Part shown: positions 1-12,000 of the stretch, piece by piece | Layout: every line of letters begins with the position of its first letter | How positions within the stretch are numbered: the first letter of the stretch is position 1 | NCBI GenBank assembly: GCA_944989445.1 | Contig: CALYLW010000126.1 | Location: 310,001-374,000 of the forward strand | Length of the DNA stretch: 64,000 nucleotides | Source of the DNA: Ampullaceana balthica | Taxonomy: Eukaryota; Mollusca; Gastropoda; Lymnaeidae | Reading direction: 5' to 3' | Notes under the pieces: generated by a model | Told to the model about the DNA's origin: nothing | Database searches by the model: none | Seen by the model: only the letters and a program-made list of their open reading frames with translations | Program-made: the position numbers and the translations under genes

Positions 1-697
1 GCCTTGTTTACATCTTTTATGTTCAAATCATAGCCATCTTCTCCTCTAACAAATAGCAGAGGATACTGAAGTGGATCATATGACCTGTGAGTGTCTTGAA
101 TCCTTTGAAGTGGCATTTGTGAGCAACTTCTTGAATGCAGCACAATGTCTCTACGATCACCTAGCTCTCCAGCAATCATGATGCCACTTCACTAACAGAT
201 GGTGCATTGAATCTGCCTTTGTGTTCCTTTAATGGTGCTTTGCCGGAAATTTTGATTTTGTAGTCCACTTGAGTGTTATCCATAATCTCAGCAGCCATTT
301 TAAATGACCTCACATAGCTGTTATGCTGATGCAGCATTCTTTGCAGTTTGAGGACAATGTTTCTGTCAACAGGACTGTCAAGCAAATCCAGTCGTCTTTG
401 CACTTGCTCATCTTCTCCCAAGAAGTAAATCTGGAGATATTTGCTGTCTACAGCATTGACTGGATGAAGAGGTCCAGCATGGTGGTACACTTGGCCTTGG
501 ACCTTGAATGTTGGTGTCCACCCGTTATTCACGACAACATTAGACTTGAAGGAAGTCACGGCAAACATATTATTGAATAGTCTAATAAGTTTCACAAAGT
601 CCTTTGATTGTGCAGTTTCACCATTCAACAGAATGCACAATGGTTCTGGTGGCTTTAGAATTGGGGGCAGTTTGACTTTACCACTGGAACAGCACAT
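1..697 (-). pseudogene. Helitron Rep relic, copy 1 (partial)
   Basis: This is the same N-terminal Rep fragment as in copy 2: 176-697 matches 3671-4192 exactly in protein, and 1-179 continues into the YDPLQYP segment before leaving the window. One extra T in the run near 772-780 breaks the frame that in copy 2 reads through to 4327. Whether this copy also lacks the HUH core cannot be seen here. Confidence 0.7.
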
Positions 698-732
698 GCC
701 TGGAGTTTCTTTGCTCAGCTGTTTCAGCTGCT

Positions 733-1600
733 CTGGGAACTCTGTGGCGGACCTGATCTGCCTGGATTTTATATATTTTTTTTTCGTATGTTATCATTGC
801 GGGAGAGTACTCAACAACTTCCCAAAGTTTCATGCTCCTATTTACACGGGAAGTTGGATATTTAATGATTAGTCTGTTTTATATAGCTCATATTAGGAAA
901 ATACCTACATTTTGGCCCAAGGCCCCCTAGTGAGTAATAATTTTATATATTTTTTTCGCATGTTACCATCGCGCGAGGGTACTCAAAATCTTCCAAAAGT
1001 TTCATTCTTCTACTTACATGGTAATTTGGAGAATTATTGATGAGTCAGTTTGATATATGAAAAAAAACTACATTCAGGCCTCTGACCACCCAGTGAGTGA
1101 TAATTTTTATTAATGTTTCGCCAGTTACCATTTTGGGAGGGTATATAACAACTTCACAAAGTTTCATGCTTCTACCTACACAGGAAATAGGAGATTTAAT
1201 GATGAGCCTGATTTATATAGCTCATTTAAGAAAAAACTACGTTTGGGCCCCCGCCCACCCCCCTACCCAGTTAGTGATAACTTTATACTTTTTTCGACTG
1301 TTACCATTGCGGGAGGGTACTCAACGACTTTCCAAATTTTCATGCTTCTACCTACTCGGGAATATGAGGAATTGGTGTTGATTCAGTTTTATATAGCCCA
1401 TATAAGGAAAAACCGGTTTTGGGGCACCCGGCCACCCATGAGTGGAAATGTTTACATTATTTTTCACCAATTATCGTCATAATAGTGTATTTGGCAAGTT
1501 CCCAAAAGTTTCATGCTTCTACCCTCACGGGAGGTTGGAGAATTAGTTTTGAGTCAGTTTTAAATATACGGAAAAAAAATACATTTTGGCCCCGCCCCCA
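733..1600. repeat. Five imperfect ~170-bp tandem repeats, Helitron copy 1 leader
   Basis: Each unit carries TTACCATTGCGGGAGGGTAC, a stretch around AAAGTTTCATGCTTCTAC, then TTTTATATAGCTCATAT and a GGCCCCC run. The CATGCT(T/C)CTAC landmarks sit near 831, 1001, 1167, 1341 and 1512. Short open frames here are by-products of the repeat. The same array lies in copy 2 at about 4227-5095. Confidence 0.75.
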
Positions 1601-2534
1601 GTAAGTGATAATTTATATAATTCATTTTTCTGTTGTATGGGGTTTATTTGTTTTAAAGAAACATTTCGAAACGCAATGTTTGAGCTTAAAATGTGCCCTG
1701 CTGGTTTCGTTTAAGTTATGCAAAAAGTATAAACACAGTTGCTTAGCTACAGTGTTTATGCCACCCAGGGATGGACGATATTATTGACTCCTACCCTCGC
1801 CGATAAAAGGAAAAAGCTTGATCGGACGACTGGATAAAATACATATAGAATATACAAAAAAGAAACAGTGTAAAGTAAAAAAATATGTAATTTGCAAACA
1901 AATTTTATAAAAATATATACGTAATCTTGTTAGAGGCGCAACATTAACAGACATAAAAATAAACCATTTCATAACATTTAGTTCACAACAAAAAACACAC
2001 ACACTCACTGATTCACACATGTGCACACAAATACTTAAACGCACACCCACAGCGGTATATTAACAATTAAAAATATAAATTAAAATAATACTGCTCTTTT
2101 CACTTTGTTTCCTATTTACAAATTAATATGAACTCAAACTATGACGTCACATCACATTATTTTATGGCAATAAACGCCATCTTGTTAATCTCGACACCAA
2201 AATGTTTAATATTTTACGTCTTAATTTTCAATAATTTTTATTTTATATAGCTCATATAGGGAAAAACTACATTTTGGGCCCCCAGCCCCCAGTATCTTAT
2301 ATATATGGAACGAAACCTGTTTAATAACCTTTCCGGTATAATTTTGTGTACGTGTACCAAATTTCACGTTATTTGGTTGTCTGGATCTTGAGTTATAAGG
2401 GAACAGACAGACGACGGACAGACAACAAATGCGTCTTATATATATAGATATACTAGGGGCAAGTACCCGGCTTCGCCCGGGTTTAAAATAAGGTTTTCTG
2501 TAGAAGCGTACACAACTAACTGTTTACTTGCATG

Positions 2535-4327
2535 CTATAAAATGGTACATTTAACAGTGTATGTGCTGCATGGCTTAATTTCAAGGATGTCACCATCCTC
2601 ATCTTTCACAATAACAGTTTTGAGATCTTCAAATGAAATAGGTCCCCGAATATGGTGCAGCAGGAGGCGCATGTGAAATGCTTCTCTGTTGTGAGGATGC
2701 ACAGTGTACACTCTTCCCAAGGCATTGTCTGTCACATATCTCGGGAAGTCTGCAAGAGGTATACCTTTTTTCGGATTTGCCAGACCTTTTGACTGGCATC
2801 CCAGCGAAAATGTCTAGGCACTTCAGAATACAGCAATGTTTTTGCAAGAGGATCTGTTTTGCAGAGATCAAAAAACGCTGTTAATGTAGTCTTTGTTGGA
2901 GTGTCTGTCAAATGTGCTGTTGGCTGTCCTGGTTTATAGTATACTCCTTGGCCTCCTTCAAGATGTACTGCCAAGTGAACAACTGTTGGATACCTTTGAT
3001 GGATGGGAAAGTTAAGCAGGCGCCACACTGCCTCACTGCTACTAATGTATCGTCCTTGTTGATAATTAATTGGTAACCCCATCAAGCCTGTTCGGCATTT
3101 CATTTGCAACAGTAAACATGGCTGCATCACTTCCCTTGGTAACATAATTGCAAATCTACTTGATGCTTGTGTTTCTATGACGTACATAGGTCATTCCATC
3201 CTGTGCATATTCATGCATGTAACGGGGCCCTCCACTGAAGGATGAAGGCAGCACCACTAATTTGCCAAGATTTTCAGAAGTCACATTGTTGTCATTCCTT
3301 ACTGCCTCTAATAGTACACCATAGTCCTCAGCTCTAAGTTTTGTTTGGTTGAGTCTGATGAAACGCAATCTCTCATTCTCAACCTTAGCATACATATCCA
3401 CTATGTATTGCTGGAAAAGGCGCGGGCATCTGAGGAGTGTATTAAATTCGTTGACTCTTTGCATCATGCGATATGCATAGTAGTCATTGCTTGTGGCCTT
3501 GTTTACATCTTTTATGTTCAAATCATAGCCATCTTCTCCTCTAACAAATAGCAGAGGATACTGAAGTGGATCATATGACCTGTGAGTGTCTTGAATCCTT
3601 TGAAGTGGCATTTGTGAGCAACTTCTTGAATGCAGCACAATGTCTCTACGATCACCTAGCTCTCCAGCAATCATGATGCCACTTCACTAACAGATGGTGC
3701 ATTGAATCTGCCTTTGTGTTCCTTTAATGGTGCTTTGCCGGAAATTTTGATTTTGTAGTCCACTTGAGTGTTATCCATAATCTCAGCAGCCATTTTAAAT
3801 GACCTCACATAGCTGTTATGCTGATGCAGCATTCTTTGCAGTTTGAGGACAATGTTTCTGTCAACAGGACTGTCAAGCAAATCCAGTCGTCTTTGCACTT
3901 GCTCATCTTCTCCCAAGAAGTAAATCTGGAGATATTTGCTGTCTACAGCATTGACTGGATGAAGAGGTCCAGCATGGTGGTACACTTGGCCTTGGACCTT
4001 GAATGTTGGTGTCCACCCGTTATTCACGACAACATTAGACTTGAAGGAAGTCACGGCAAACATATTATTGAATAGTCTAATAAGTTTCACAAAGTCCTTT
4101 GATTGTGCAGTTTCACCATTCAACAGAATGCACAATGGTTCTGGTGGCTTTAGAATTGGGGGCAGTTTGACTTTACCACTGGAACAGCACATGCCTGGAG
4201 TTTCTTTGCTCAGCTGTTTCAGCTGCTCTGGGAACTCTGTGGCGGACCTGATCTGCCTGGATTTTATATATTTTTTTTCGTATGTTATCATTGCGGGAGA
4301 GTACTCAACAACTTCCCAAAGTTTCAT
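2535..4327 (-). pseudogene. Helitron Rep relic, copy 2 (N-terminal and post-HUH parts only)
   Basis: Three overlapping reading blocks on the - strand (4327-3671, 3674-3156, 3187-2535) together read as a Helitron replication-initiator protein. The N-terminal part has the Cys pair of the usual zinc-binding stretch followed by GKVKLP. The middle contains YDPLQYPLLF, RGEDGYDLNI and the GGPRYMHEYAQDGMTYV motif of the Helitron_like_N domain. Right after that motif (about 3190) the protein jumps to sequence that normally lies beyond the catalytic core, so the HUH motif and the tyrosine pair are missing. The relic ends at 2535, before any PIF1-type helicase motif. It can only be mobilised in trans. 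The apparent start at 4327 lies in repeat sequence, so the true N-terminus is unknown. Confidence 0.75.
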
Positions 4328-5095
4328 GCTCCTATTTACACGGGAAGTTGGATATTTAATGATTAGTCTGTTTTATATAGCTCATATTAGGAAAATACCT
4401 ACATTTTGGCCCAAGGCCCCCTAGTGAGTAATAATTTTATATATTTTTTTCGCATGTTACCATCGCGCGAGGGTACTCAAAATCTTCCAAAAGTTTCATT
4501 CTTCTACTTACATGGTAATTTGGAGAATTATTGATGAGTCAGTTTGATATATGAAAAAAAACTACATTCAGGCCTCTGACCACCCAGTGAGTGATAATTT
4601 TTATTAATGTTTCGCCAGTTACCATTTTGGGAGGGTATATAACAACTTCACAAAGTTTCATGCTTCTACCTACACAGGAAATAGGAGATTTAATGATGAG
4701 CCTGATTTATATAGCTCATTTAAGAAAAAACTACGTTTGGGCCCCCGCCCACCCCCCTACCCAGTTAGTGATAACTTTATACTTTTTTCGACTGTTACCA
4801 TTGCGGGAGGGTACTCAACGACTTTCCAAATTTTCATGCTTCTACCTACTCGGGAATATGAGGAATTGGTGTTGATTCAGTTTTATATAGCCCATATAAG
4901 GAAAAACCGGTTTTGGGGCACCCGGCCACCCATGAGTGGAAATGTTTACATTATTTTTCACCAATTATCGTCATAATAGTGTATTTGGCAAGTTCCCAAA
5001 AGTTTCATGCTTCTACCCTCACGGGAGGTTGGAGAATTAGTTTTGAGTCAGTTTTAAATATACGGAAAAAAAATACATTTTGGCCCCGCCCCCAG
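4227..5095. repeat. Five ~170-bp tandem repeats, Helitron copy 2 leader
   Basis: This is the counterpart of the copy 1 array with the same unit order. It separates the Helitron 5' terminus from the Rep relic on the - strand. Units have diverged from each other much more than copy 1 has from copy 2, so the repeats are older than the tandem pair. Confidence 0.7.
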
Positions 5096-5952
5096 TAAGT
5101 GATAATTTATATAATTCATTTTTCTGTTGTATGGGGTTTATTTGTTTTAAAGAAACATTTCGAAACGCAATGTTTGAGCTTAAAATGTGCCCTGCTGGTT
5201 TCGTTTAAGTTATGCAAAAAGTATAAACACAGTTGCTTAGCTACAGTGTTTATGCCACCCAGGGATGGACGATATTATTGACTCCTACCCTCGCCGATAA
5301 AAGGAAAAAGCTTGATCGGACGACTGGATAAAATACATATAGAATATACAAAAAAGAAACAGTGTAAAGTAAAAAAATATGTAATTTGCAAACAAATTTT
5401 ATAAAAATATATACGTAATCTTGTTAGAGGCGCAACATTAACAGACATAAAAATAAACCATTTCATAACATTTAGTTCACAACAAAAAACACACACACTC
5501 ACTGATTCACACATGTGCACACAAATACTTAAACGCACACCCACAGCGGTATATTAACAATTAAAAATATAAATTAAAATAATAACTGCTCTTTTCACTT
5601 TGTTTCCTATTTACAAATTAATATGAACTCAAACTATGACGTCACATCACATTATTTTATGGCAATAAACGCCATCTTGTTAATCTCGACACCAAAATGT
5701 TTAATATTTTACGTCTTAATTTTCAATAATTTTTATTTTATATAGCTCATATAGGGAAAAACTACATTTTGGGCCCCCAGCCCCCAGTATCTTATATATA
5801 TGGAACGAAACCTGTTTAATAACCTTTCCGGTATAATTTTGTGTACGTGTACCAAATTTCACGTTATTTGGTTGTCTGGATCTTGAGTTATAAGGGAACA
5901 GACAGACGACGGACAGACAACAAATGCGTCTTATATATATAGAGATATATAG

Positions 5953-5955
<3 letters not shown>

Positions 5956-5992
<37 letters not shown>
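5956..5992. repeat. (TA)n microsatellite beside Helitron copy 2
   Basis: A pure TA run lies just outside the 5' terminus of Helitron copy 2. Helitrons favour AT-rich targets, and this may be the original insertion site. Confidence 0.85.
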
Positions 5993-5997
<5 letters not shown>

Positions 5998-6078
5998 ATT
6001 TTGGACAAACACATCTTACTTATCAGCGAGTACATGTTAAATATTTCCTGCTGAGGTTTAAGGTGTGGATACACATTA

Positions 6079-6207
6079 GGGGCCGTCCACAAAGTACGTC
6101 ACGCTTTTTTTGACCATTTTTAACTCCCCCCTACCTTGTCACAAGCTATCACACTTTCTTACAACCCCTCCCCCCTCTGGAGCGTGATGTACTTTATGGA
6201 CGGTCCC
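6079..6207. mobile_element. 129-bp MITE of the GGGGCCGTCC family, TSD TTA
   Basis: The ends are inverted: GGGGCCGTCCACAAAGTACG at the left and its near reverse complement ending GGACGGTCCC at the right. TTA lies on both sides (6076-6078 and 6208-6210), a 3-bp target duplication. There is no coding capacity. Longer members of this family are at 31558, 43561, 58598 and 63636. A 3-bp duplication would suit PIF/Harbinger-type elements, but no transposase is present here to prove it. Confidence 0.75.
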
Positions 6208-6879
6208 TTAGATATTTAATCTTAAACACGTACAACTAAAAAAGGCAACGTTCACATGATGGGCTGCCTAACTGCAGTGTTTAAGTTGAATGCATGCGCA
6301 TGTATTTGATACTTATGCGTCCAGTGAAAACACAATTAGACATGGGACTTCTATTGGCGCTAGAAGAGCTAACCACTGTGTTACAGCATTATAATTGGTT
6401 GGTGACTGGGTCAGTCCCATGATCATTGGACTAATGACACGTCTTGTCAATAGGGTCATTAACATTTTTGGTTTGATTAATTGCTGTGATGATTCTAAAA
6501 ATTGTGTACTCTTCAGCCGTGTCATCTTTTTAGTTTCACTTAAGTAAAATAAGCTCAAGCAAATTACCTATGTATTATATTAACTTTCGATATATCACTT
6601 CAAAGCTGATGATAGGGTTAGTAGCTATTGTTGTTTACATTCATGAACCAGCTGACCACTTGAGCGGAACGTGAAATGACCCGTGAAACCCAAATTCAGA
6701 GCCTTATTCATCGGCAATTTAGTTATTTAGTTGAATAATTATTTCGACATTGTGGACTTCCTGTAAACTTCTTTATTCTCTGTGCAGTAAAATGACTTGT
6801 AAGTATGCAACGTCGAGAGTATGAGTGACGTCAATTTTAGATATATCTTGTAGTTCAAATCCATTTGTAAGTCATTGGT
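6208..6879. other. No gene recognised
   Basis: AT-rich sequence with no convincing protein similarity. The 81-codon open frame at 6313-6558 (-) has no recognisable motif, and I do not support it as a gene. Confidence 0.5.
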
Positions 6880-7462
6880 CAAGACTTTGTTTGCTTGCTT
6901 TCTTGCCGAAAAGAATTTGGATCGATTTTTAGCCCACTTCCCCGTATGCTAGCGAGCTGAAATTTTGCAGACAGACACGTGTCGTCGATAAAAATGATTT
7001 ATAAAAATTTCAGATCGATCGACTGTACTGTAATTAAATTAATTAATTATCTCTATTTATCTCTATGTAGCAAGTTAATTTTTGTGCTATAGTGCCGTAG
7101 TGCGTATTATATTGAACAACCTTTTTAATATTTTCCTGTCGCGCGGTGCGGTGCGTATTATATTGACGATACTTTTTAAAAATATATTCCCGATCTGTAA
7201 ATTTTTATTATAATCAGTCTCGCGGTGCGCATTATATTTAACATGTTTGTATAACCGTTTTCCGTGATCAAATCGAGGTGAAATTTAGCAGAGAAAACTG
7301 TAGAAGTTTTTTTAAATCTAAATCCTTTATATATTTGAGACATAGTTAAAATTTTAGATTTTTGAATTGTCGTGCGATGCGTATTATAATGAAGATTCTT
7401 TTAGTTATGTCTAGCATATAAAGGATTTATAGTCAAAAACTTTTTTACGGGTTTTTTAAAAT
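6880..7462. mobile_element. Helentron-like short non-coding element (AAATCC...GGATTT family), diverged
   Basis: The interior GATCGATTTTTAGCCCA and GCTAGCGAGCTGAAATTTTG stretches match the element at 63043-63512. The 3' part reads ATAAAGGATTTATAGTCAAA followed by a T-rich run, the ending shared with the copies at 24459 and 45079. It has no open frame. The left end is poorly preserved. Confidence 0.55.
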
Positions 7463-7616
7463 TTTAATAGAAAAACAATGATGCTTATAACATTAAGGGC
7501 TTTACTAAAGTTTTTCTGAATTAAAGTAGCTTTAAACTTTTTAAATCCATGCAATCATGTAATCACTATAATGATATAGAAAAACTGATGATTATGATAA
7601 TGTATATATATATACA

Positions 7617-7639
7617 TAGAGAGAGAGAGAGAGAGAGAG

Positions 7640-7735
<96 letters not shown>
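7617..7735. repeat. (GA)n microsatellite
   Basis: A long purine GA/AG run with one short A-run interruption. The open frame across it encodes only Arg-Glu repeats and is not a gene. Confidence 0.95.
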
Positions 7736-7738
<3 letters not shown>

Positions 7739-7839
7739 AGAGAGATTACCGAATTTATAGCGGTATGGTAAATCTAAAACATCGAGTTATATCGTCTTAG
7801 TAAAATTTACGAATCAATCTAGTATCATTAAACTAGTTT

Positions 7840-8310
7840 GTGCTGCGGCGCCCCCTTTTTAAGGGCGCCTACGGCGCCCACCTTTTTTAAAAGCCTAACT
7901 AACTTGTCCTTGTATGATAAATACGTAATATTAAAATTTCTTAAATGTACACAAAGTATTTTATAATAGTTTTTTTTTAAATTTTATTTTTTATGTCAAA
8001 AGCCCAAGTAACTTATCCTTGTATGATAAATACGAAATATTCCTGAAATGTACACAAAGTATGTATATAATATAGGTTGTGCTGCGGCGCCCACTTTTTT
8101 CAAAAGCCCAACAAACTTGTCCTTGTATGATAGATACGTAGATACGTAATATTAAACTACCTTAAATGTACACAAAGTAATTTTAAATTGAGGTTGTAGG
8201 GCGCCTAAGGCGCTCACTTTTTTTGGTCAAAAGCCCAAGTAACTTATCCTTGTATGATAAATACGAAATATTCCTGAAAATTAAACAAAGTATTTATATA
8301 ATAATTTTAC
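7840..8310. repeat. Four tandem copies of the Helitron 3' subterminal segment
   Basis: The landmarks AACTTGTCCTTGTATGATA or AACTTATCCTTGTATGATA, each followed by an ACACAAAGTA-like box (AAACAAAGTA in the last copy), recur four times. Three are preceded by a GGCGCC-rich hairpin block. The same segment lies once at 13955-14060 and once, inverted, at 19930-20076. Confidence 0.75.
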
Positions 8311-8749
8311 AGTGCTAATCACCACACGATTTTTTAAACTAATTTTAGAAAGCACCGCACCAAATTACTGCACCAAAAAATAACTATTTGAGTCAATCAG
8401 CACTGTTTACAACACAAAATTTAAAAAAAAGGCAGAGTGATGCCCCTTAACGTTAGGCATCAGCGAAAATTGAGCGTAAATATTATATATATGATTATTA
8501 TTAATTTTGTTTATTATTATTTTTGTCAATGAATTTTCCTGATAGTATTATACACATAGCTCGTATTGTTGAATTGATAATATTTAAAGGAAATGCAGAG
8601 ATATCTAGTTAGGGTGGGACTAATACTAATTAGCAACGACAGGAAGTAAACATTGGAAGGAAAACTCGTTTGTTCGTGGGCGACAACTAGACCAAGCTAA
8701 TCCAGGAGTAATTGGGGTTGTCCTGAAAAGGACAGTATGGTGAAAAAAT

Positions 8750-8889
8750 AAAATGGCCCGGGTGGTTCAGTTGTTGATGATGTTTAGCTCTTGCCACCGG
8801 TGGCCTTCTGTGACCTTTTGGGCAGCAAAACGGCCTGCATGTTTGTCAGGATACATCCCTGGGGGATGTTGACGACGGACAGGAGCTTG

Positions 8890-8952
<63 letters not shown>
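8750..8952 (+). repeat. Possible SINE with a (TA)n tail inside Helitron 2
   Basis: GGCCCGGGTGGTTCAGTTG resembles a tRNA-type A-box region. A GC-richer body follows, then a (TA)n run at 8889-8951. No clear B box was seen, so this is a tentative call. Confidence 0.35.
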
Positions 8953-8954
<2 letters not shown>

Positions 8955-9040
8955 CAATCCTCAAATCCTCTTTTTACATCGTTCCTTATTCCAAAATTAA
9001 AATATGAGCTAAAACAATGACATTTATGTTAATTTTTTGT

Positions 9041-12000
9041 TTAAAGAATCTCTTTGAAGACGACATTTCTCGTAAAAACTCTCAGATCATTAAGTAGTTG
9101 ACCTTGATATGAGTTTGATTCAACGTGTACTTTGATATTTCGAGCATCGCGAGACCTTGACAAAGCGATATATAGCATTCCGTGCGAGAAAACAGCTGTC
9201 TGAAGATTTACACCTACGTGATCGAATGTCTGACCCTGACTCTTATTGATAGTTATGGCATATGCAGGTGTAATCGGAAATTGACGTCGTTTGAAGGTGA
9301 AAGGTAACACAGTATCCGTCAGTGCAAGATCGATGCGAGGAATTAATACCAAGTCACCACGATTGCATTCTGATATAATCCTTGCTTTTATAAAGTTTCG
9401 TGCCAGCTCTTCCACAATGAGTCTTGTTCCATTACACATACCCTTCTTCGGGTTCAAGTTACGTAGAAGCATGATGATGGTGCCCTTTTTTAATAAAAGG
9501 ACATGTGGTGGCATACCCGATGGGGTCAACTCATTCAAGAATTCGGTTGGAAAATTGAGATTGTCGCTGGGGTCATCGCTGCTGAGTGAATCTGCTGAGT
9601 AATAAATCATAGGATCTCCAGCCAACATATCAATGATTTTACGATTCATTGCGAGTGTCTGAGCATTTGTCGGTGCAACAATCACGCGCTTTGAAAGCTC
9701 TTCGAGTTGCATCTGTTGAACATTTCCAAATATTGTCTCAATGAGATCGTGTGTTGAAACCATTTGCTGTGGTATTTGATTTGCATCTTCATCAAAAAGT
9801 CCCGACACTGGCTCTAAATTTCCGGATCCCACTTGTAACAGCCACTGATTATGAGCGTTTTGTCCCTCGCTTCTCATATTTGTTACCAATGTCAACTGCT
9901 TGAAATGTCTCCATAATCTACTTGTTTTGATGCAACACTCGATGATGTCTGTGCGAGTACCATGCGGAACAACAGGTAAGGTTTGACGAAAATCTCCTCC
10001 AATCACCATAACCTTACCTCCACATGGCAAGTTAACATCCATAATCTCGCGAAGAAGCTTATCGATGCACCGCAAGCCATGTTTTGACAACATTTTGATC
10101 TCGTCCATGAGAATGAGAGATGCTTCCTGTAATATTTGAGCTTCTGTGGATGTTAAGCGCATTAATGAGACTGACGTATCGAGCAAAGGAACTGGCAACT
10201 TGAATCCACTGTTGACTGTCCTCCCACCCTTCAAAAGCGTTGCAGCAATTCCGGTTGTCGCGAATGGCAAGACAGATTCATTTCGACCGCGAATGAATGA
10301 CATGAGGGTCGTGTAAAGAAATGTTTTACCGGAGCCTCCCGGTCCATCTATGTAAAAACATCGCTGTGCGGCATTCACATCGTCCACTGGTGCAATTATT
10401 TGATTAAATGCACTGAGCTGTTGGTCGTTGAGAAGTGCATTTCGCTCTGCTCCATATCGCGCCTCTTCGACAGCATCGTACGCTGGAGTGACGTCAGTAA
10501 AATTTCCAGTGGGATCTGGTAGCTTGAATTTGCTACATGATTTGCCGTGCTGCTTGAAGATGGCATTGATGTTGTGGAGCGCTTTGGTGATAGCTATGGG
10601 CTCTGGGTCACGTCGCGCGTAGTCAAGAATCATGTCCGGTAGATGATCTTCCCACAATTTCGGAGCATCAGCAGGGATACAAAATACGCAGATATAAGCG
10701 AACATCTCGCGTAATTGGTTTGGCATTAGGTATGTGGCTCCACCTCTCAAACAATTTGCCCATTCTTCGTCAGACTCGAGTAATCCTCGTGCTGATGCTG
10801 CTGCCTTGAATGTCTCATAAACAACACAATCAACCGTTCGCAAAAATTCAAAGCTGGTAGCTCCACGCACGTGAAGAAGAAGCATTCGTAAATAGAATAG
10901 CTCTTCGTCCTTAATTCCGACCGTATACATACGCACTACCACATTGTTCCCTCCCCTCTTGCGTTGTTGCCAATGACCTTTTGTGAAAGTGTAATGGTAG
11001 GGTATATCCGTGTAAAGCCACTGTCTTGCTTCCTCATCATTCTCGTTGAGACTAAACGATCGCTCGAGTTTAGTTTTGCCAGTTTGTGCCGCTAAAAGCA
11101 CCTCCTCTTCTTGCCCAGCTTCGAATACGACCGTTTGTTGGGTTGGCAAGTGAACGTTGAGGCGCATCACGGCATGACTGCGATCATGCATTGGTGACTC
11201 TCGCAATCTCCATATCGCTTCCGGAGCGCTACCATAACGACAATTTATATAATTGGAAAGCTCATCGTATTGCAATTCTGGATTTCCATCTGATCTGATG
11301 GATATGTCGGCGCAATCAAAGCCTTTGAAAATGTACTTGTAGATATACTTGATGGCATAACGTGATGTGCAGACCTCGACGTTAATGTGTTCGCTATATT
11401 TTAGAGTCAAATAGGGGTTGTAGGGAACGACATTGCGACTGTCCATTTGCACGCCTCTGACTGTTGCGCGCTCATTGTTTCGACGACGATATACCGGATA
11501 ACCACTTGCGTTTGGAATTGTGTTGGCATTGAATTATTTTGGGAAATTTTTACTGCAACTTCCATTGACCATACATGGTGCTTGTAAGTTGGCAGAGCCA
11601 CACGGACCGTGCATCATACATAGCATGACTATTTCCCGAAGTCGAGGACTTGATTCTGGTGGAATTTCAGCGCTGACGTATTGATCAATTCTGTGCGCCA
11701 TGGTGAATTTATCCTCCACTCTCAATGTTACCAAGATGTGAGCGTGTGGGAGGCCACGTTTCTGGAACTCAATGCTGTACACGAAAGCGAGCCATTGTCC
11801 GAAGATTCCATGCTTTGTAATGTCCTCCACCAACGAATCAAGCTTCAGTTTGAACACTCTTGCTACCAAATCGGGACGATCGCATGTTTGCTCTCCAGGT
11901 CGCAGGTTGGCGACGATCTCTGGCCAGCTTGGATTTGCCGTAAATGTGATGAAGACGTCAGGTGCTCCCCACTTTGCAAAAATTGACATTGCGTCGCAGC

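Larger units (their letters stand above)
1..2448 (-). mobile_element. Helitron family 1, copy 1 (3' part cut by window edge)
   Basis: Read on the - strand, the element begins near 2448 with TCTATATATATAAGACGC, preceded by A, which is the Helitron rule of a 5' TC after a host A. It continues through a leader of tandem repeats into a Rep gene fragment that leaves the window at base 1. It matches 3496-5943 at a constant offset of 3495 (3494 between two single-base length differences, in a T-run near 780 and an A-run near 2075). It lies directly downstream of the 3' end of copy 2, separated by only TATA. It is non-autonomous as seen. Confidence 0.8.
2453..5943 (-). mobile_element. Helitron family 1, copy 2 (complete, 3.49 kb)
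   Basis: The - strand 5' end is TCTATATATATAAGACGC at 5943. The 3' end is CTAG (2453-2456), preceded by a GC hairpin (CCCGG, loop, CCGGG) near 2463-2480 and followed by T. These are the canonical TC...hairpin...CTAG Helitron ends with A/T flanks and no target duplication. The interior holds five ~170-bp repeats and a Rep relic lacking both the HUH core and the helicase. The opening has clamped variants (TCTCTATA... is also possible), so the 5' base is uncertain by 2 nt. Confidence 0.82.

Noticed and set aside
1097..1787. Several short + strand frames in the Helitron leader
   Set aside because: They are repeated with the ~170-bp units and duplicated in copy 2; no protein motif.
7549..7740. 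63-codon open frame
   Set aside because: It is a translation of the (GA)n microsatellite.
8791..9000. 69-codon open frame
   Set aside because: Half of it is Tyr-Ile from a (TA)n run; no domain.
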